Assembly (NCBI GenBank): GCA_963675935.2
Contig: CAXXPV010000003.1
Location: 124,001-188,000, forward strand
Length of the DNA: 64,000 bases
Reading direction: 5' to 3'
Source of the DNA: G963675935 sp963675935
Lineage (GTDB): Bacteria; Planctomycetota; Planctomycetia; Pirellulales; Thermoguttaceae
The notes under the pieces are model-generated. The model was not told the origin of the DNA. It did no database searches and worked only from the letters and a program-made list of their open reading frames with translations. This document shows positions 24,424 through 32,428 of the stretch, in pieces. The position numbers were made by a program, and so were the translations under genes. How positions within the stretch are numbered: position 1 is the first letter of the stretch; each line of letters opens with the position of its first letter.

Positions 24424-24750
24424 TCACTGAAAACTCTTTACGGCCTCGACCACGCCGTCATACACTTCGACTTGCTGGTCGAGGCGAGTGATTTCGAGGA
24501 TTTTGCGATTGGTCGCGTTGGTCGTGGCGATCTTCATCTCGCCGGCCGCGTCGCGAAGTTTGTCTTGAACATTCAGCAGCGCGGTCAATCCCTTGCTGTC
24601 GATCGTCTCGGTGGCGTCCATGTCCAAAACCACTTTCGGCCGATTGAGCGCGCCGAGGTGGGCCTCGAAACCGTCGCACTGGTCGGCGCCGAGTTCCTCG
24701 GGCGCGTGGACCACGACGACGTCGCTAAATATTTCGGTGGGCAGGTTCAT
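24424..24750 (-). CDS. STAS-domain (anti-anti-sigma-like) protein
   Basis: 108 aa and a single STAS domain: FSDVVVVHAPEELGADQCDGF, the strand KVVLDMDATETIDSKGLTALL with a potentially phosphorylatable Ser after Asp, and MKIATTNATNRKILEITRLDQ. Such proteins are switched by serine kinases or phosphatases. None is encoded next to it. The start overlaps the end of the response regulator gene by 26 bp, and the ATPase gene follows 4 bp downstream. It probably regulates, or is regulated with, the secretion ATPase. Confidence 0.88.
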   Translation of the reverse strand: MNLPTEIFSDVVVVHAPEELGADQCDGFEAHLGALNRPKVVLDMDATETIDSKGLTALLNVQDKLRDAAGEMKIATTNATNRKILEITRLDQQVEVYDGVVEAVKSFQ

Positions 24751-25252
24751 CGTTCGCGGCTCGCGGTTCTAAAACTACGTCGCTCAGGGTTTCACGGCAT
24801 ACGTCGCATACGGTTTCTCGACCGCTTGCGGTTTCGCAACCGGCGCCGCTTGCGGTTTCGCAAGGAATCCGATCGGCGTCACCTCTTTTCAACACGGCAT
24901 CGACCCGTTGCAGCAATTCTCGAGGGCTGAACGGCTTGGCGATGACCGCCATGACGTTCCATTTTTCGGCCAACTCTTCGTGCGAAATCTCGAACCCCTT
25001 GGCCGTGAGCATGAAAACCGGCATATCGGCGGTGGCCGGGTTGCCTCGCACCTTTTTCACCAGTCCAAAACCGTCCAAACGCGGCATCTGATAATCGGTT
25101 ATCAACATGTCCGGCGTCTGTTGCGCGATGAACTGCCATGCTTCCAGGCCGTCATTAGCGATTTGCACTTCGTAGCCGGCCTTTTTTAACTTAAACTCAG
25201 CAGCGCGCAAAATGTGAATCTCGTCGTCGCAAAGCAGAATGCGTTTGGTCAT
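24725..25252 (-). CDS. Single-domain response regulator with a repeat-derived C-terminal tail
   Basis: 175 aa. Residues 1-123 are a canonical receiver: acidic pocket DDE (9-11), phosphoacceptor D53 in MLITDYQMPRLDG, and the switch Lys in IAKPFSPREL. There is no output domain. Residues about 130-158 (CETASGAGCETASGRETVCD) are encoded by two GAAACCGCAAGCGG repeat units plus degenerate copies, so the tail looks like an added palindromic sequence, not a domain. The final 26 bp overlap the STAS gene. It follows the histidine kinase by 72 bp on the same strand and is the likely phosphorylation target. Confidence 0.9.
   Translation of the reverse strand: MTKRILLCDDEIHILRAAEFKLKKAGYEVQIANDGLEAWQFIAQQTPDMLITDYQMPRLDGFGLVKKVRGNPATADMPVFMLTAKGFEISHEELAEKWNVMAVIAKPFSPRELLQRVDAVLKRGDADRIPCETASGAGCETASGRETVCDVCRETLSDVVLEPRAANDEPAHRNI
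24822..24861. repeat. Two GAAACCGCAAGCGG units within the response regulator gene
   Basis: Copies lie at 24822-24837 and 24846-24861. Other members of the family are at 9097-9112, 10439-10454, 13137-13152, 25293-25308 (one mismatch), 30304-30319 and 30330-30345. Most lie within a few bases of a stop codon. Confidence 0.8.
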
Positions 25253-25324
25253 GGTGGCCCCTCAAAGTGGTTGTTGAATATCAATTGCCAGTGCGAAGCC
25301 GCAAGCGGCTTACTTTTTCCTCTC

Positions 25325-26809
25325 TCACTCCCTCATTTGACCCGCACACGGCAGTGTCGCGATAAACGTGCTGCCGCGTCCCAATAGGCTCTCGACCGTC
25401 AGCCGTCCCCCGTGTACGTCCTCAATGATGTGCTTGGCCAGCGGCAGCCCAAGGCCCGTGCCCTGGGCCATCGCCTTGTCTTTCTTCACGCGGTAAAATT
25501 TCTCGAACACCCGTTGGCAGTCGTCCTCGCTCAGTCCGACGCCGGTGTCTTGCACCTCGAAGCGTATCTGCTCGTCGGCCGAACGGCTGCGAAGCGTCAC
25601 CTTTCCGCCGCTGGGCGTGTACTTGACGGCGTTCGACAACAGGTTGATCGCCGCCTGGAGCAGCATGTCGCGGTCGGCCAATACGCCCAGATACAGCGGG
25701 CTAAGCTCCGCGCTCAGGTCGATCTGCTTGGCCTCGGCCGACGGTTGCACGACGTGCAGCGACTCCTCCAAAATCTCGTTGAGCGAGCGGGGCTGCTTGC
25801 ACACGTGGACCACGCCGGCCTCGATCCGGGCGAGATTCAGCATGTTGTCGATCAGCCGCTGTAGCCGGTCGGTCTGGCCGTTGATGACACCCAAAAATTC
25901 CTCGCGGGTCTTCTCGTCCTCGGCGTCGCCGTCGGCCAGCAGTTCGACGTAGGCCTTGATGCCGGCCAACGGGGTTTTCATCTCGTGGCTGACCGAGGAG
26001 ACGAATTCCGCGTTGCGTTTTTGCATGGCCTTCTGATCGCCGATGTCACGCAGCATGGCGACGACGCCGGCGTTGTTCTGTTTGTCTTCGCCTTCCTCGC
26101 CGTCGTGCGTCGATTTGACGGCCGTCGCTCGATACCAATGCGAGCGGCCCTCGGAATCGGCGATTTCGATCTCGTCGGTGCGGCAAGCAGCTGTCTTCCG
26201 TTGACGCGTCGAGGCGAGCAGTTGCACGAGTTTCTGACAATGCACGATCTGCGCGAGCGCGCGTGTCTCCGCGTTTTCCGCGTCGATGTGGAGCAGTTTC
26301 TCGGCGCTGTGATTGGCCAGCACCACTTCGTCAAACTCGTCAATCGCCAGGACAGGATCGGGCAGCCCGTCGAGTATCCAGGCGATCCGCTCGCTTTGCG
26401 TGTTCGCTCGCTGGCAGCAGACTTCAAGCGATGCCTTGGCTTGCTCGATGTCTTGGATGTGCCGGGACAGACGCATGACCGTTTCGCGGAGCCGCTCGGC
26501 GAGCCCGAACCAAGGATTGTCGGCCGGCATCGGAGGAATCCCGACATCGGCGGGGTCGGTGAAGGCGGCCCGTGCGTCGAGCCGGCACAGGGCCTCGAAA
26601 TACTGCTCGGCAAGACGGTTGTTCTGCCGGCGGCGCCAAAGCAACAGAACCGCACAGCCGGATAATCCCAAACCCAACAACAACATCGCGACGCGAATCG
26701 GCCACCAACCGTCATGAATAAACCATCCGCCGACCCATGCGAGGCAGAAGCCGGCCGACAACGTCAGCACAACGCTCGCCAACCGGTTGTCGTGTATGCG
26801 GTCGTTCAT
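25325..26809 (-). CDS. Membrane-bound sensor histidine kinase
   Basis: 494 aa from ATG 26807-26809 (MNDRIHDNRLAS). An upstream in-frame start would add 34 low-quality residues. Two membrane spans lie at about 10-31 and 38-57 with a very short periplasmic loop. A PAS-like domain is at about 135-250 (WILDGLPDPVLAIDEFDEVVLAN). The HisKA dimerisation helix has the phosphoacceptor in FVSSVSHEMKTPLAGIK, followed by an HATPase domain with the N box NLLSNAVKYTPSGG, DTGVGLSEDD and GTGLGLPLAKHIIE. It sits inside the secretion locus directly upstream of the receiver and STAS genes. Confidence 0.93.
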   Translation of the reverse strand: MNDRIHDNRLASVVLTLSAGFCLAWVGGWFIHDGWWPIRVAMLLLGLGLSGCAVLLLWRRRQNNRLAEQYFEALCRLDARAAFTDPADVGIPPMPADNPWFGLAERLRETVMRLSRHIQDIEQAKASLEVCCQRANTQSERIAWILDGLPDPVLAIDEFDEVVLANHSAEKLLHIDAENAETRALAQIVHCQKLVQLLASTRQRKTAACRTDEIEIADSEGRSHWYRATAVKSTHDGEEGEDKQNNAGVVAMLRDIGDQKAMQKRNAEFVSSVSHEMKTPLAGIKAYVELLADGDAEDEKTREEFLGVINGQTDRLQRLIDNMLNLARIEAGVVHVCKQPRSLNEILEESLHVVQPSAEAKQIDLSAELSPLYLGVLADRDMLLQAAINLLSNAVKYTPSGGKVTLRSRSADEQIRFEVQDTGVGLSEDDCQRVFEKFYRVKKDKAMAQGTGLGLPLAKHIIEDVHGGRLTVESLLGRGSTFIATLPCAGQMRE

Positions 26810-26977
26810 GGAGGGTGGTGGAGAACCTGGCGGCGTCTTGTCGTCAAGCTCTCCATAACGGTAGTGGCGGGAGAAACGATTGCGGTTTTTTCGCCCATCG
26901 CAAGCGCGCAAAAATGCGATGCGACGACTTGGTTCTCTTCCAATGCCGGAAGAGCGGCGGAGGGACGTGCGACGGCG

Positions 26978-27952
26978 TTATCGCCCGTCGCCGTATCTCG
27001 GGTCCAACTCGCGAGCCTGCCGAAAATTGGCTTCGGCGGCCTCGTGTTGCCCGAGAGCGGCTAGCGCACGCCCCATCAAAAGGTAGGATAGCGCACTGGA
27101 TTTGTCCAACGAAAGTGCTTTCTGGATCGCCACTTGGGACGATTGGTAGTCGCCCGTCATGTAGAACGCGGCGCCCAAAGCGCGGTGGACGGCTGCCGAT
27201 TCGGGGAATCGCTGAGCTGCCGGAACCAGTAGTTTTACGGCCAATTCCGGTCGTCCGGCTCGCATGGCGGCAGCGGCGGCTGAAATCGCCGTCTGTGGGT
27301 TGCCGCTCGCGGCAATGCCCGCGTAATCGATAGAATCGACAGCCACGGCGGCAACGGCGGAATCCGCACGACCGTCCGGCGCCGACGGCGTTGTGAAGCC
27401 GGCTGCCGAAACTGCCGGCCCGGCCGACTCGCCCCGCGCGGCCTTGCGGGCCGATTGGTAGGCGGCCGCATACGACTCGTTTTGCGGGTCCATCTTCGAG
27501 GCTCGCTCGTAATAGCCCAAGGCGTCCTGGGGTTTGCCGAGGGTATCCAACGTCATCGCCATCGCGAAATGCACCCGAGCGTCGTTGGGCCATGCGTCGA
27601 GCGCCGCCTTCGCGTGGGCGTAGGCGGCCTGCGAGTCGTTCTCGGCCAAGAGCAACTCGGCCAAAAGCAACCGGGCCTCGCAGTGTCGCGGATTTCGCGT
27701 CAAAAGCCTTTCCAATCCTTCGCGGCAACCCTGGGCATCGTTCTGCTGCCGCCAGCGCGTCAGGGCCTCTTCATATTCGGCCCGATCGCGCTGCTGCTCC
27801 AACAACTGCCCCGCCTGTTTCGCCTGCTTCTCCGGCGGCGGGGCCGCCGCTTCTTTCTTCTCCGTGCTCTTCATGCTCGCGCAACCGACGGCCAACGCGA
27901 GCAAAACCATCAAGAGTGTTTTAGCCAATTGGTGTCTATTGAATTTCCTCAA
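26978..27952 (-). CDS. TPR lipoprotein (candidate pilotin-like or assembly factor)
   Basis: About 324 aa. The chosen start is the TTG at 27950-27952, which gives a basic n-region and a lipobox signal (KTLLMVLLALAVGC). A TTG at 27926-27928 is an alternative. The frame stays open further upstream only through CGTTCCCACGC repeat DNA. Several TPR repeats follow (CEARLLLAELLLAENDSQAAYAHAKAALDAWP, ALGYYERASKMDPQNESYAAAY, AVHRALGAAFYMTGDYQSSQVAIQKAL, RALAALGQHEAAEANFRQARELDP). An outer-membrane TPR lipoprotein next to a secretin gene resembles PilF/PilW-type pilotins. That role is inference. Confidence 0.78.
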   Translation of the reverse strand: MRKFNRHQLAKTLLMVLLALAVGCASMKSTEKKEAAAPPPEKQAKQAGQLLEQQRDRAEYEEALTRWRQQNDAQGCREGLERLLTRNPRHCEARLLLAELLLAENDSQAAYAHAKAALDAWPNDARVHFAMAMTLDTLGKPQDALGYYERASKMDPQNESYAAAYQSARKAARGESAGPAVSAAGFTTPSAPDGRADSAVAAVAVDSIDYAGIAASGNPQTAISAAAAAMRAGRPELAVKLLVPAAQRFPESAAVHRALGAAFYMTGDYQSSQVAIQKALSLDKSSALSYLLMGRALAALGQHEAAEANFRQARELDPRYGDGR

Positions 27953-27958
27953 CCCTCT

Positions 27959-28095
27959 CGTTCCCACGCTCCGCGTGGGAACGCAACGCTTGGACGCTCG
28001 GCGTCCCCATGCGCAACTCTCGATTTCCAAACGTGTTCTTACGCTCGGGACGCGGAGCGTCCTGGCAGGCGTGTTCCCACGCGGAGCGTGGGAAC
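27959..28095. repeat. Pair of CGTTCCCACGC palindromes upstream of the TPR lipoprotein gene
   Basis: Hairpin units lie at 27959-27983 and 28073-28095, in the 164-bp space between the secretin stop codon and the TPR lipoprotein. They create a misleading N-terminal extension of that open frame. Confidence 0.75.
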
Positions 28096-28116
28096 AAGGT
28101 GTTCGCTTGACTCGGA

Positions 28117-30165
28117 TCATTGCATCACCTTCGGGCGGACCAGGTCGCGATGCCGACCGGGAACGCCGGGGTCGAGCGGATGCGACGGCATCGTGGAAGC
28201 CGCCGCCGGCGTCTTCTCCAGATCATTGATGACCCAATCCGGCAGGGCCTCGCCGCCAGGCGAACTATTCGACGGCGCGACGGCTACGACGGCTTGCGGC
28301 CGGTACGGCTTGTTCAACCAGATGTCGCTTCGCAGATCGAGGGCGGCGCGGTTGAGCGGATCGAACTGGACGGCCATTTCCGCGAATCGCAACGCCTTGT
28401 CGCGGTCGCCCGAGGCGTAGGCGGTTTCGGCCAGCCGGAAGTATCGCCGCGCGATCGAGCGTTTTCCGAAGGGGCTCATTTTGTCGGCATAGGTGTTTTG
28501 ACGCCGGAGGAATTCGCACTCGGCCTGTTTGCCCTCGTGGCAGGAGCCAGGCTCGTAGACGATCCGCGGCGTGATCAACACGATTACTTCGTGGCGTTCG
28601 TTTTTTTGCGTGGTTTGCCGGAACAGGAAGCCGACCCAAGGCAGATTTCCCAGCACGGGCAATTGGGTCGTGTCGTTGGTCAACTGCTCTTGGATCAAGC
28701 CGCCGATAATCACGGTGCAGCCGTCGCGGACCATGATGTTCGTCGTGGTTTGCGTCAGCGTTTTGTTGGGCAACGTGAAGCCTTCGGTGACCTCGACGTT
28801 TCCGTCGGAAAGTTCGGGATGCACTTCCATGCGGATCAAACCGTCGCTCGAAATGAAGGGCCGCAGCCGCAGTTGGGTGCCGGTGTCGAGGAACTCGACG
28901 CTTTGGGTCGAAGTGGTTTCGGTGATCGTCTGGCTGACGTAGCCCTGTTTTTTGCCGACTTGAATTTCCGCCCGCTGCTTGTTCAAGACCATCAATCGCG
29001 GATTGGCGACGACGTTGGTTTCGCCGACCTTCTCCAGGGCTTCGAGAAAAGCGCCGAGGCTGCTGTCGAGGAATCCGAACTTCAACCCGCCGTCGAGCGT
29101 AACGTCGGTCAGCGACGCGGCCGGCGAGCCAAGCCCGAACTTCAGATTGGGTTGGTTCTTCAGCAGTTGGAAATTGACGCCGAACTTGTCGGTGTCTTCC
29201 AGCTTGACGTTCAGGATCATCGCCTCGATGGCCACTTGCATCGGCCGAACATCGACCTCGGAAACCAATTGGTCGATCTGGGCCAAGATGGCCTCGTAGT
29301 CGCGAACGACCAGCACCTCGCCGCCGGAAAACTTGTTTCCGCCGGCCGCCGAATCGCTCGAACCGACCCCGACTTCAGAGGCCGAGGATATGCTCACCAC
29401 GCCAATCTGTTTGGTCAAGAGCGGCTCGACGAGCGTTTTGAGCTCCGCGGCCGTGATGTAGTTCGTCCGATAGGTTCGCGTGCCAACCCGGTCCATCGCC
29501 TGTTCGATGTTGTTGAAGTCGTCCGGCGTGCCGACGAAGATGAAATCGCCGTCACGGCGCGAGACGTAGCCGGTGGATTTCAAGATCGCGCCGAGCGCGG
29601 CGGGAATATCGACGCCGTTGAGCGTGGCCGACACTTTCCCCTGGACATTCTTGCTGGCCAGAATGTTGAGATTGCCCTGCTCGGCCAACAGATCGAGCAC
29701 CTTGCGGATGTCTTCGTCGTGGATGCAGATGCGCAATCGGCCATCGCCCAAGCCGGCGACGGTCGCACCCGGTTGCGAGGGACGATCCTGCGTGGTGGGA
29801 GCTTGCGGCGGCACGGCTTGCGGCGGCTCTGTCAGGTTGTTTTGCAGCAGGTCCAACAGGTTCGCCGGCGGCTGGCTTTCGGGCGGCGGCACGACCTCCT
29901 GGGCATAGAGCGAAGCCGGTGCAACCACCACGGGGCCGGCGGGTTTCGCCGTTGCGATTGTAGGAGGCGACTCCCGTCGCCGAATTTCCGACGCGATTGT
30001 AGAAGGCGGCTCCTGCCGCCGAATTTCCGGTGTTACGCTGCCCGCTCGGCGGCAGGAGTCGCCTCCCACGACTGAAACGTTGGCCGAGGTGCCTACGCAT
30101 ACAGCCAATCCCACGCCAGCCGCAGCGAAGAAACAAAACAGTGTGAGACGGCCGGTGGTCTTCAT
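28117..30165 (-). CDS. Secretin, type II secretion/type IV pilus outer-membrane channel (GspD/PilQ-like)
   Basis: 682 aa with a signal peptide (residues 1-28). Residues about 135-200 are an STN/N0-like domain (GRLRICIHDEDIRKVLDLLAEQ), followed by an N1-like region (YRTNYITAAELKTLVEPLL). The secretin core is at about 300-565: VAIEAMILNVKLED, VGETNVVANPRLMVLN, QLRLRPFISSDGLIRMEVHPE and the C-terminal VLGNLPWVGFLFRQTTQKNERHEVIVLITPRIV. The tail to 682 contains a TPR-like segment (RLAETAYASGDRDKALRFAEMAVQFDP). Residues 31-72 are encoded by palindromic repeat DNA (29950-30075). It forms the outer membrane pore of the locus. Confidence 0.93.
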   Translation of the reverse strand: MKTTGRLTLFCFFAAAGVGLAVCVGTSANVSVVGGDSCRRAGSVTPEIRRQEPPSTIASEIRRRESPPTIATAKPAGPVVVAPASLYAQEVVPPPESQPPANLLDLLQNNLTEPPQAVPPQAPTTQDRPSQPGATVAGLGDGRLRICIHDEDIRKVLDLLAEQGNLNILASKNVQGKVSATLNGVDIPAALGAILKSTGYVSRRDGDFIFVGTPDDFNNIEQAMDRVGTRTYRTNYITAAELKTLVEPLLTKQIGVVSISSASEVGVGSSDSAAGGNKFSGGEVLVVRDYEAILAQIDQLVSEVDVRPMQVAIEAMILNVKLEDTDKFGVNFQLLKNQPNLKFGLGSPAASLTDVTLDGGLKFGFLDSSLGAFLEALEKVGETNVVANPRLMVLNKQRAEIQVGKKQGYVSQTITETTSTQSVEFLDTGTQLRLRPFISSDGLIRMEVHPELSDGNVEVTEGFTLPNKTLTQTTTNIMVRDGCTVIIGGLIQEQLTNDTTQLPVLGNLPWVGFLFRQTTQKNERHEVIVLITPRIVYEPGSCHEGKQAECEFLRRQNTYADKMSPFGKRSIARRYFRLAETAYASGDRDKALRFAEMAVQFDPLNRAALDLRSDIWLNKPYRPQAVVAVAPSNSSPGGEALPDWVINDLEKTPAAASTMPSHPLDPGVPGRHRDLVRPKVMQ
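29950..30075. repeat. Palindromic repeats inside the secretin gene (after the signal peptide)
   Basis: Two direct units, each ending CGCCGAATTTCCG, and one inverted unit (CGGCAGGAGTCGCCTCCCAC) are translated in frame as an Arg/Pro/Ser-rich stretch (EIRRQEPPSTIASEIRRRES). Confidence 0.8.
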
Positions 30166-30303
30166 GGGTCTTCCGTGACGCCAGTGAGACGGAGATAAGG
30201 GATTCGCGCTTGTCGCTGATCGTTGGTTGCTGATTCATCAGCCGTCTGGACGGCCTCGCACTTGCCCCGTATATCTGCCTGCCCATTATGTCACTGCCCA
30301 CGT

Positions 30304-30345
30304 GCGAAACCGCAAGCGGTTATTCACGTGCGAAACTGCAAGCGG
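30304..30345. repeat. Two tandem GCGAAACCGCAAGCGG units
   Basis: Units at 30304-30319 and 30330-30345 (one mismatch) lie 8 bases beyond the stop codon of the PilP-like gene, in the gap before the secretin gene. Confidence 0.75.
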
Positions 30346-30352
30346 TTGCACG

Positions 30353-31021
30353 CTAGATGCTTCCAATCGCTCCCAGAATTTCGATTTTGTCCGACTTGCT
30401 TGGCTCGGGAATCGTCAATTCAAATCGCTCCTCGCCACACTGAAGCACGGCGCGCCGCGGATGCACCTCGATCAGTTGGAAGGTCGTTCGAGCCGAACCG
30501 TTTTCCTTGCTCGCGTCAATGGGTTGGCCCACGGCGTAAATTTTCCCGTTGATCTGCGCCACGCGGCGTTGCGGCCCGATGATCGTGCTGGTCAGCGTCA
30601 GTCGCGAGGCAACCGCGGCGACGCTCCGCCGCTGGTCCTCGGCCTTGGGTTCGGTCTTTGTTTTCGCGACTTCAACAGTGGGAAGCGTGAAAGGGTCTCG
30701 CGTAGTTGTCAGTGGTGATGCAATCATGGTTCGCGGATCGTTGTGCATCCATTCGGCGACTTGGGTCCAAGCCGGCGGATCGGATGCGGGTTTCATGGTT
30801 ACGGACGCCGGAGCGGCAGCCGCCGGCGCAACGTCGACGGTCGTTGAAGCGAGGGCCGCACGCCCATTCCCGCCGGTTGCTCGGTTCGCACTTATCCAGC
30901 CCCAAACCAGCGGCACCCAAAAGTAGAGGGCAACGCAGGTCACAAGCCCCAAGAGCAACGCCTTCTTGGGATTCGCGGCAGCTTCGCTTCGCAGTCTCTT
31001 GCCTAGTTTGCTTAACTTCAC
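30353..31021 (-). CDS. PilP/GspC-like inner-membrane protein
   Basis: 222 aa. One N-terminal membrane span lies at about 22-43 (LLLGLVTCVALYFWVPLVWGWI), then an Ala/Pro-rich linker. The C-terminal domain (about 135-215) is a small beta-domain with LTSTIIGPQRRVAQINGKIYAVGQPID and FQLIEVHPRRAVLQCGEERFELTI. This matches the homology region shared by GspC and PilP, which contact the secretin N-domains. Position between PilO-like and secretin genes (order PilM-N-O-P-Q) supports the call. The identity is based mainly on order and topology. Confidence 0.75.
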   Translation of the reverse strand: MKLSKLGKRLRSEAAANPKKALLLGLVTCVALYFWVPLVWGWISANRATGGNGRAALASTTVDVAPAAAAPASVTMKPASDPPAWTQVAEWMHNDPRTMIASPLTTTRDPFTLPTVEVAKTKTEPKAEDQRRSVAAVASRLTLTSTIIGPQRRVAQINGKIYAVGQPIDASKENGSARTTFQLIEVHPRRAVLQCGEERFELTIPEPSKSDKIEILGAIGSI

Positions 31022-31166
31022 AACATTAACCGCTGAGACACGGTGTTCGTAGTTCCGCCTTCAGGCGGTCGCTTTAACTATTCCGGCTAAAGCCGGCACA
31101 ACAAACATCCCATGTCGCGGCTCCTTGGTTTATCGGCCAAGCGGCACATCTTACGTAATCAGAACT

Positions 31167-31703
31167 CTAGGGATTATTGGAAAACACAACCAATTCTAGC
31201 TCGCTCTGTATATCTTTCGCACTCGCTGCTGTTTTCTCTATTTTCATGGATTTAACCCAAATTGCCACGGGCAGCCCTTCGACACGCCTGAGAAAATCGT
31301 ATAGCTGCGCAAATGAACCGGAGCCGTGGATGGAAACCGGAATTTCGCGAATCTGCTCATAGCCGACCCATGGTTGCGGGTCGAATTTGGAAACCGTCAG
31401 CCCGGCGTCCTTGGCCAACGCGCTGATCTTTCCGTAGAGCGAGGGGATATCCTTTTCCCGTGGCGCCAAACGCTCCCAGCGAGCGGCGACCGACTCGGTG
31501 CGTTCGAGTTCCTGCTGGACGGCCATCAGCGACGCCTGAAGCCCCGTGGATTTATCCACGAACTGATGCTGCACTTCCACTTGCCGCTGCATGGCCTGGA
31601 TGGCCCGGCGACCGGGCATCCACACGAACGTCAAGTAGGCGACCGCAATGGCCGCCAACGACGCCGTAACCAACCAACTGCTATGTCGAAAGGCGGTCGT
31701 CAT
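31167..31703 (-). CDS. PilO-like inner-membrane protein
   Basis: 178 aa from ATG 31701-31703 (MTTAFRHSSWLVTAS); the frame extends upstream only by shadowing the PilN-like gene. A single N-terminal span (LVTASLAAIAVAYLTFVW) is followed by a coiled coil (about 40-75) and a ferredoxin-like C-terminal domain (VSIHGSGSFAQLYDFLRRVEGLPVAIWVKSMKIEK). The fold and the 4-bp overlap with the upstream PilN-like gene (ATGA, 31700-31703) support PilO. Confidence 0.82.
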   Translation of the reverse strand: MTTAFRHSSWLVTASLAAIAVAYLTFVWMPGRRAIQAMQRQVEVQHQFVDKSTGLQASLMAVQQELERTESVAARWERLAPREKDIPSLYGKISALAKDAGLTVSKFDPQPWVGYEQIREIPVSIHGSGSFAQLYDFLRRVEGLPVAIWVKSMKIEKTAASAKDIQSELELVVFSNNP

Positions 31704-32428
31704 GGTGTTGTTTTCCCGTTTTTCGCAATGCCCTTGGGGCCACCCGGCTGGCCATATCCTGGTTGAACGGTCAACACGGCGCGGAACTCGATCGACTTCA
31801 CGCCATGGCCGTTTTCCACGCCGGTGAGGCAATCCAATTCCGCTTTTTCGAACAGTTCGCGGGCGTCCAAGTCGCCGAGGTAGCGGTGCAACACGGAACT
31901 TTCCGCAACCGCGCCGGTCAGAACGACCACGGTTCGCATCGGATCGATGCTGCCTCGCAACTTCAGCAGGTCGCGATCGGCCGGAGCGAGCGACTTGAGC
32001 CGCTGGGCCTCGGCGTTTTTATCGACCGGCTTGCGCACTTCCACCGCCGCCGCGGCGACGGGTGGCTGACGCGATACTTGCACCTGTTCGAGCGTGATTT
32101 CTTTGGGCAGCGACTCGACGAGGGTCGCGAGAATTTGGGTTCGCGGCCAAGGATGCCGCAAGTAGGTGTATAGTTCCGCCTTCGACTTGGCTTCGTCCAA
32201 TCGCTTCCGGGTTTCGCCCAGCCGGATTTGCAGTTTGACTGCCGCTTCGTGCACGGGCGTGATGGCGGCCAATTCCTTCTCGATGGTGTGCCGGTGGAAG
32301 TGTTGAGCGGCCGCCGCGGCGACCACGAGCCCGACGATGGCCGCGGCCGCGACGATCTGCCACGGCTGCGACTGCCGCTGCTCGCGCCGCTGGCGATACT
32401 CGATCGGTAGGAAATCGATGTCGTTCAT
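31700..32428 (-). CDS. PilN-like inner-membrane protein
   Basis: 242 aa from ATG 32426-32428 (MNDIDFLPIEYRQRREQR). The N-terminus NDIDFLPIEYRQRR is the typical PilN peptide that binds PilM. A membrane span follows at about 23-42 (IVAAAAIVGLVVAAAAA), then a coiled coil and the beta-alpha domain (LATLVESLPKEITLEQVQV). There is a 4-bp overlap with both neighbours, indicating one coupled operon PilM-PilN-PilO. Confidence 0.85.
   Translation of the reverse strand: MNDIDFLPIEYRQRREQRQSQPWQIVAAAAIVGLVVAAAAAQHFHRHTIEKELAAITPVHEAAVKLQIRLGETRKRLDEAKSKAELYTYLRHPWPRTQILATLVESLPKEITLEQVQVSRQPPVAAAAVEVRKPVDKNAEAQRLKSLAPADRDLLKLRGSIDPMRTVVVLTGAVAESSVLHRYLGDLDARELFEKAELDCLTGVENGHGVKSIEFRAVLTVQPGYGQPGGPKGIAKNGKTTP

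Noticed and set aside
28120..30075. 651-codon plus-strand frame opposite the secretin gene
   Set aside because: Shadow frame. The secretin reading has all family motifs.
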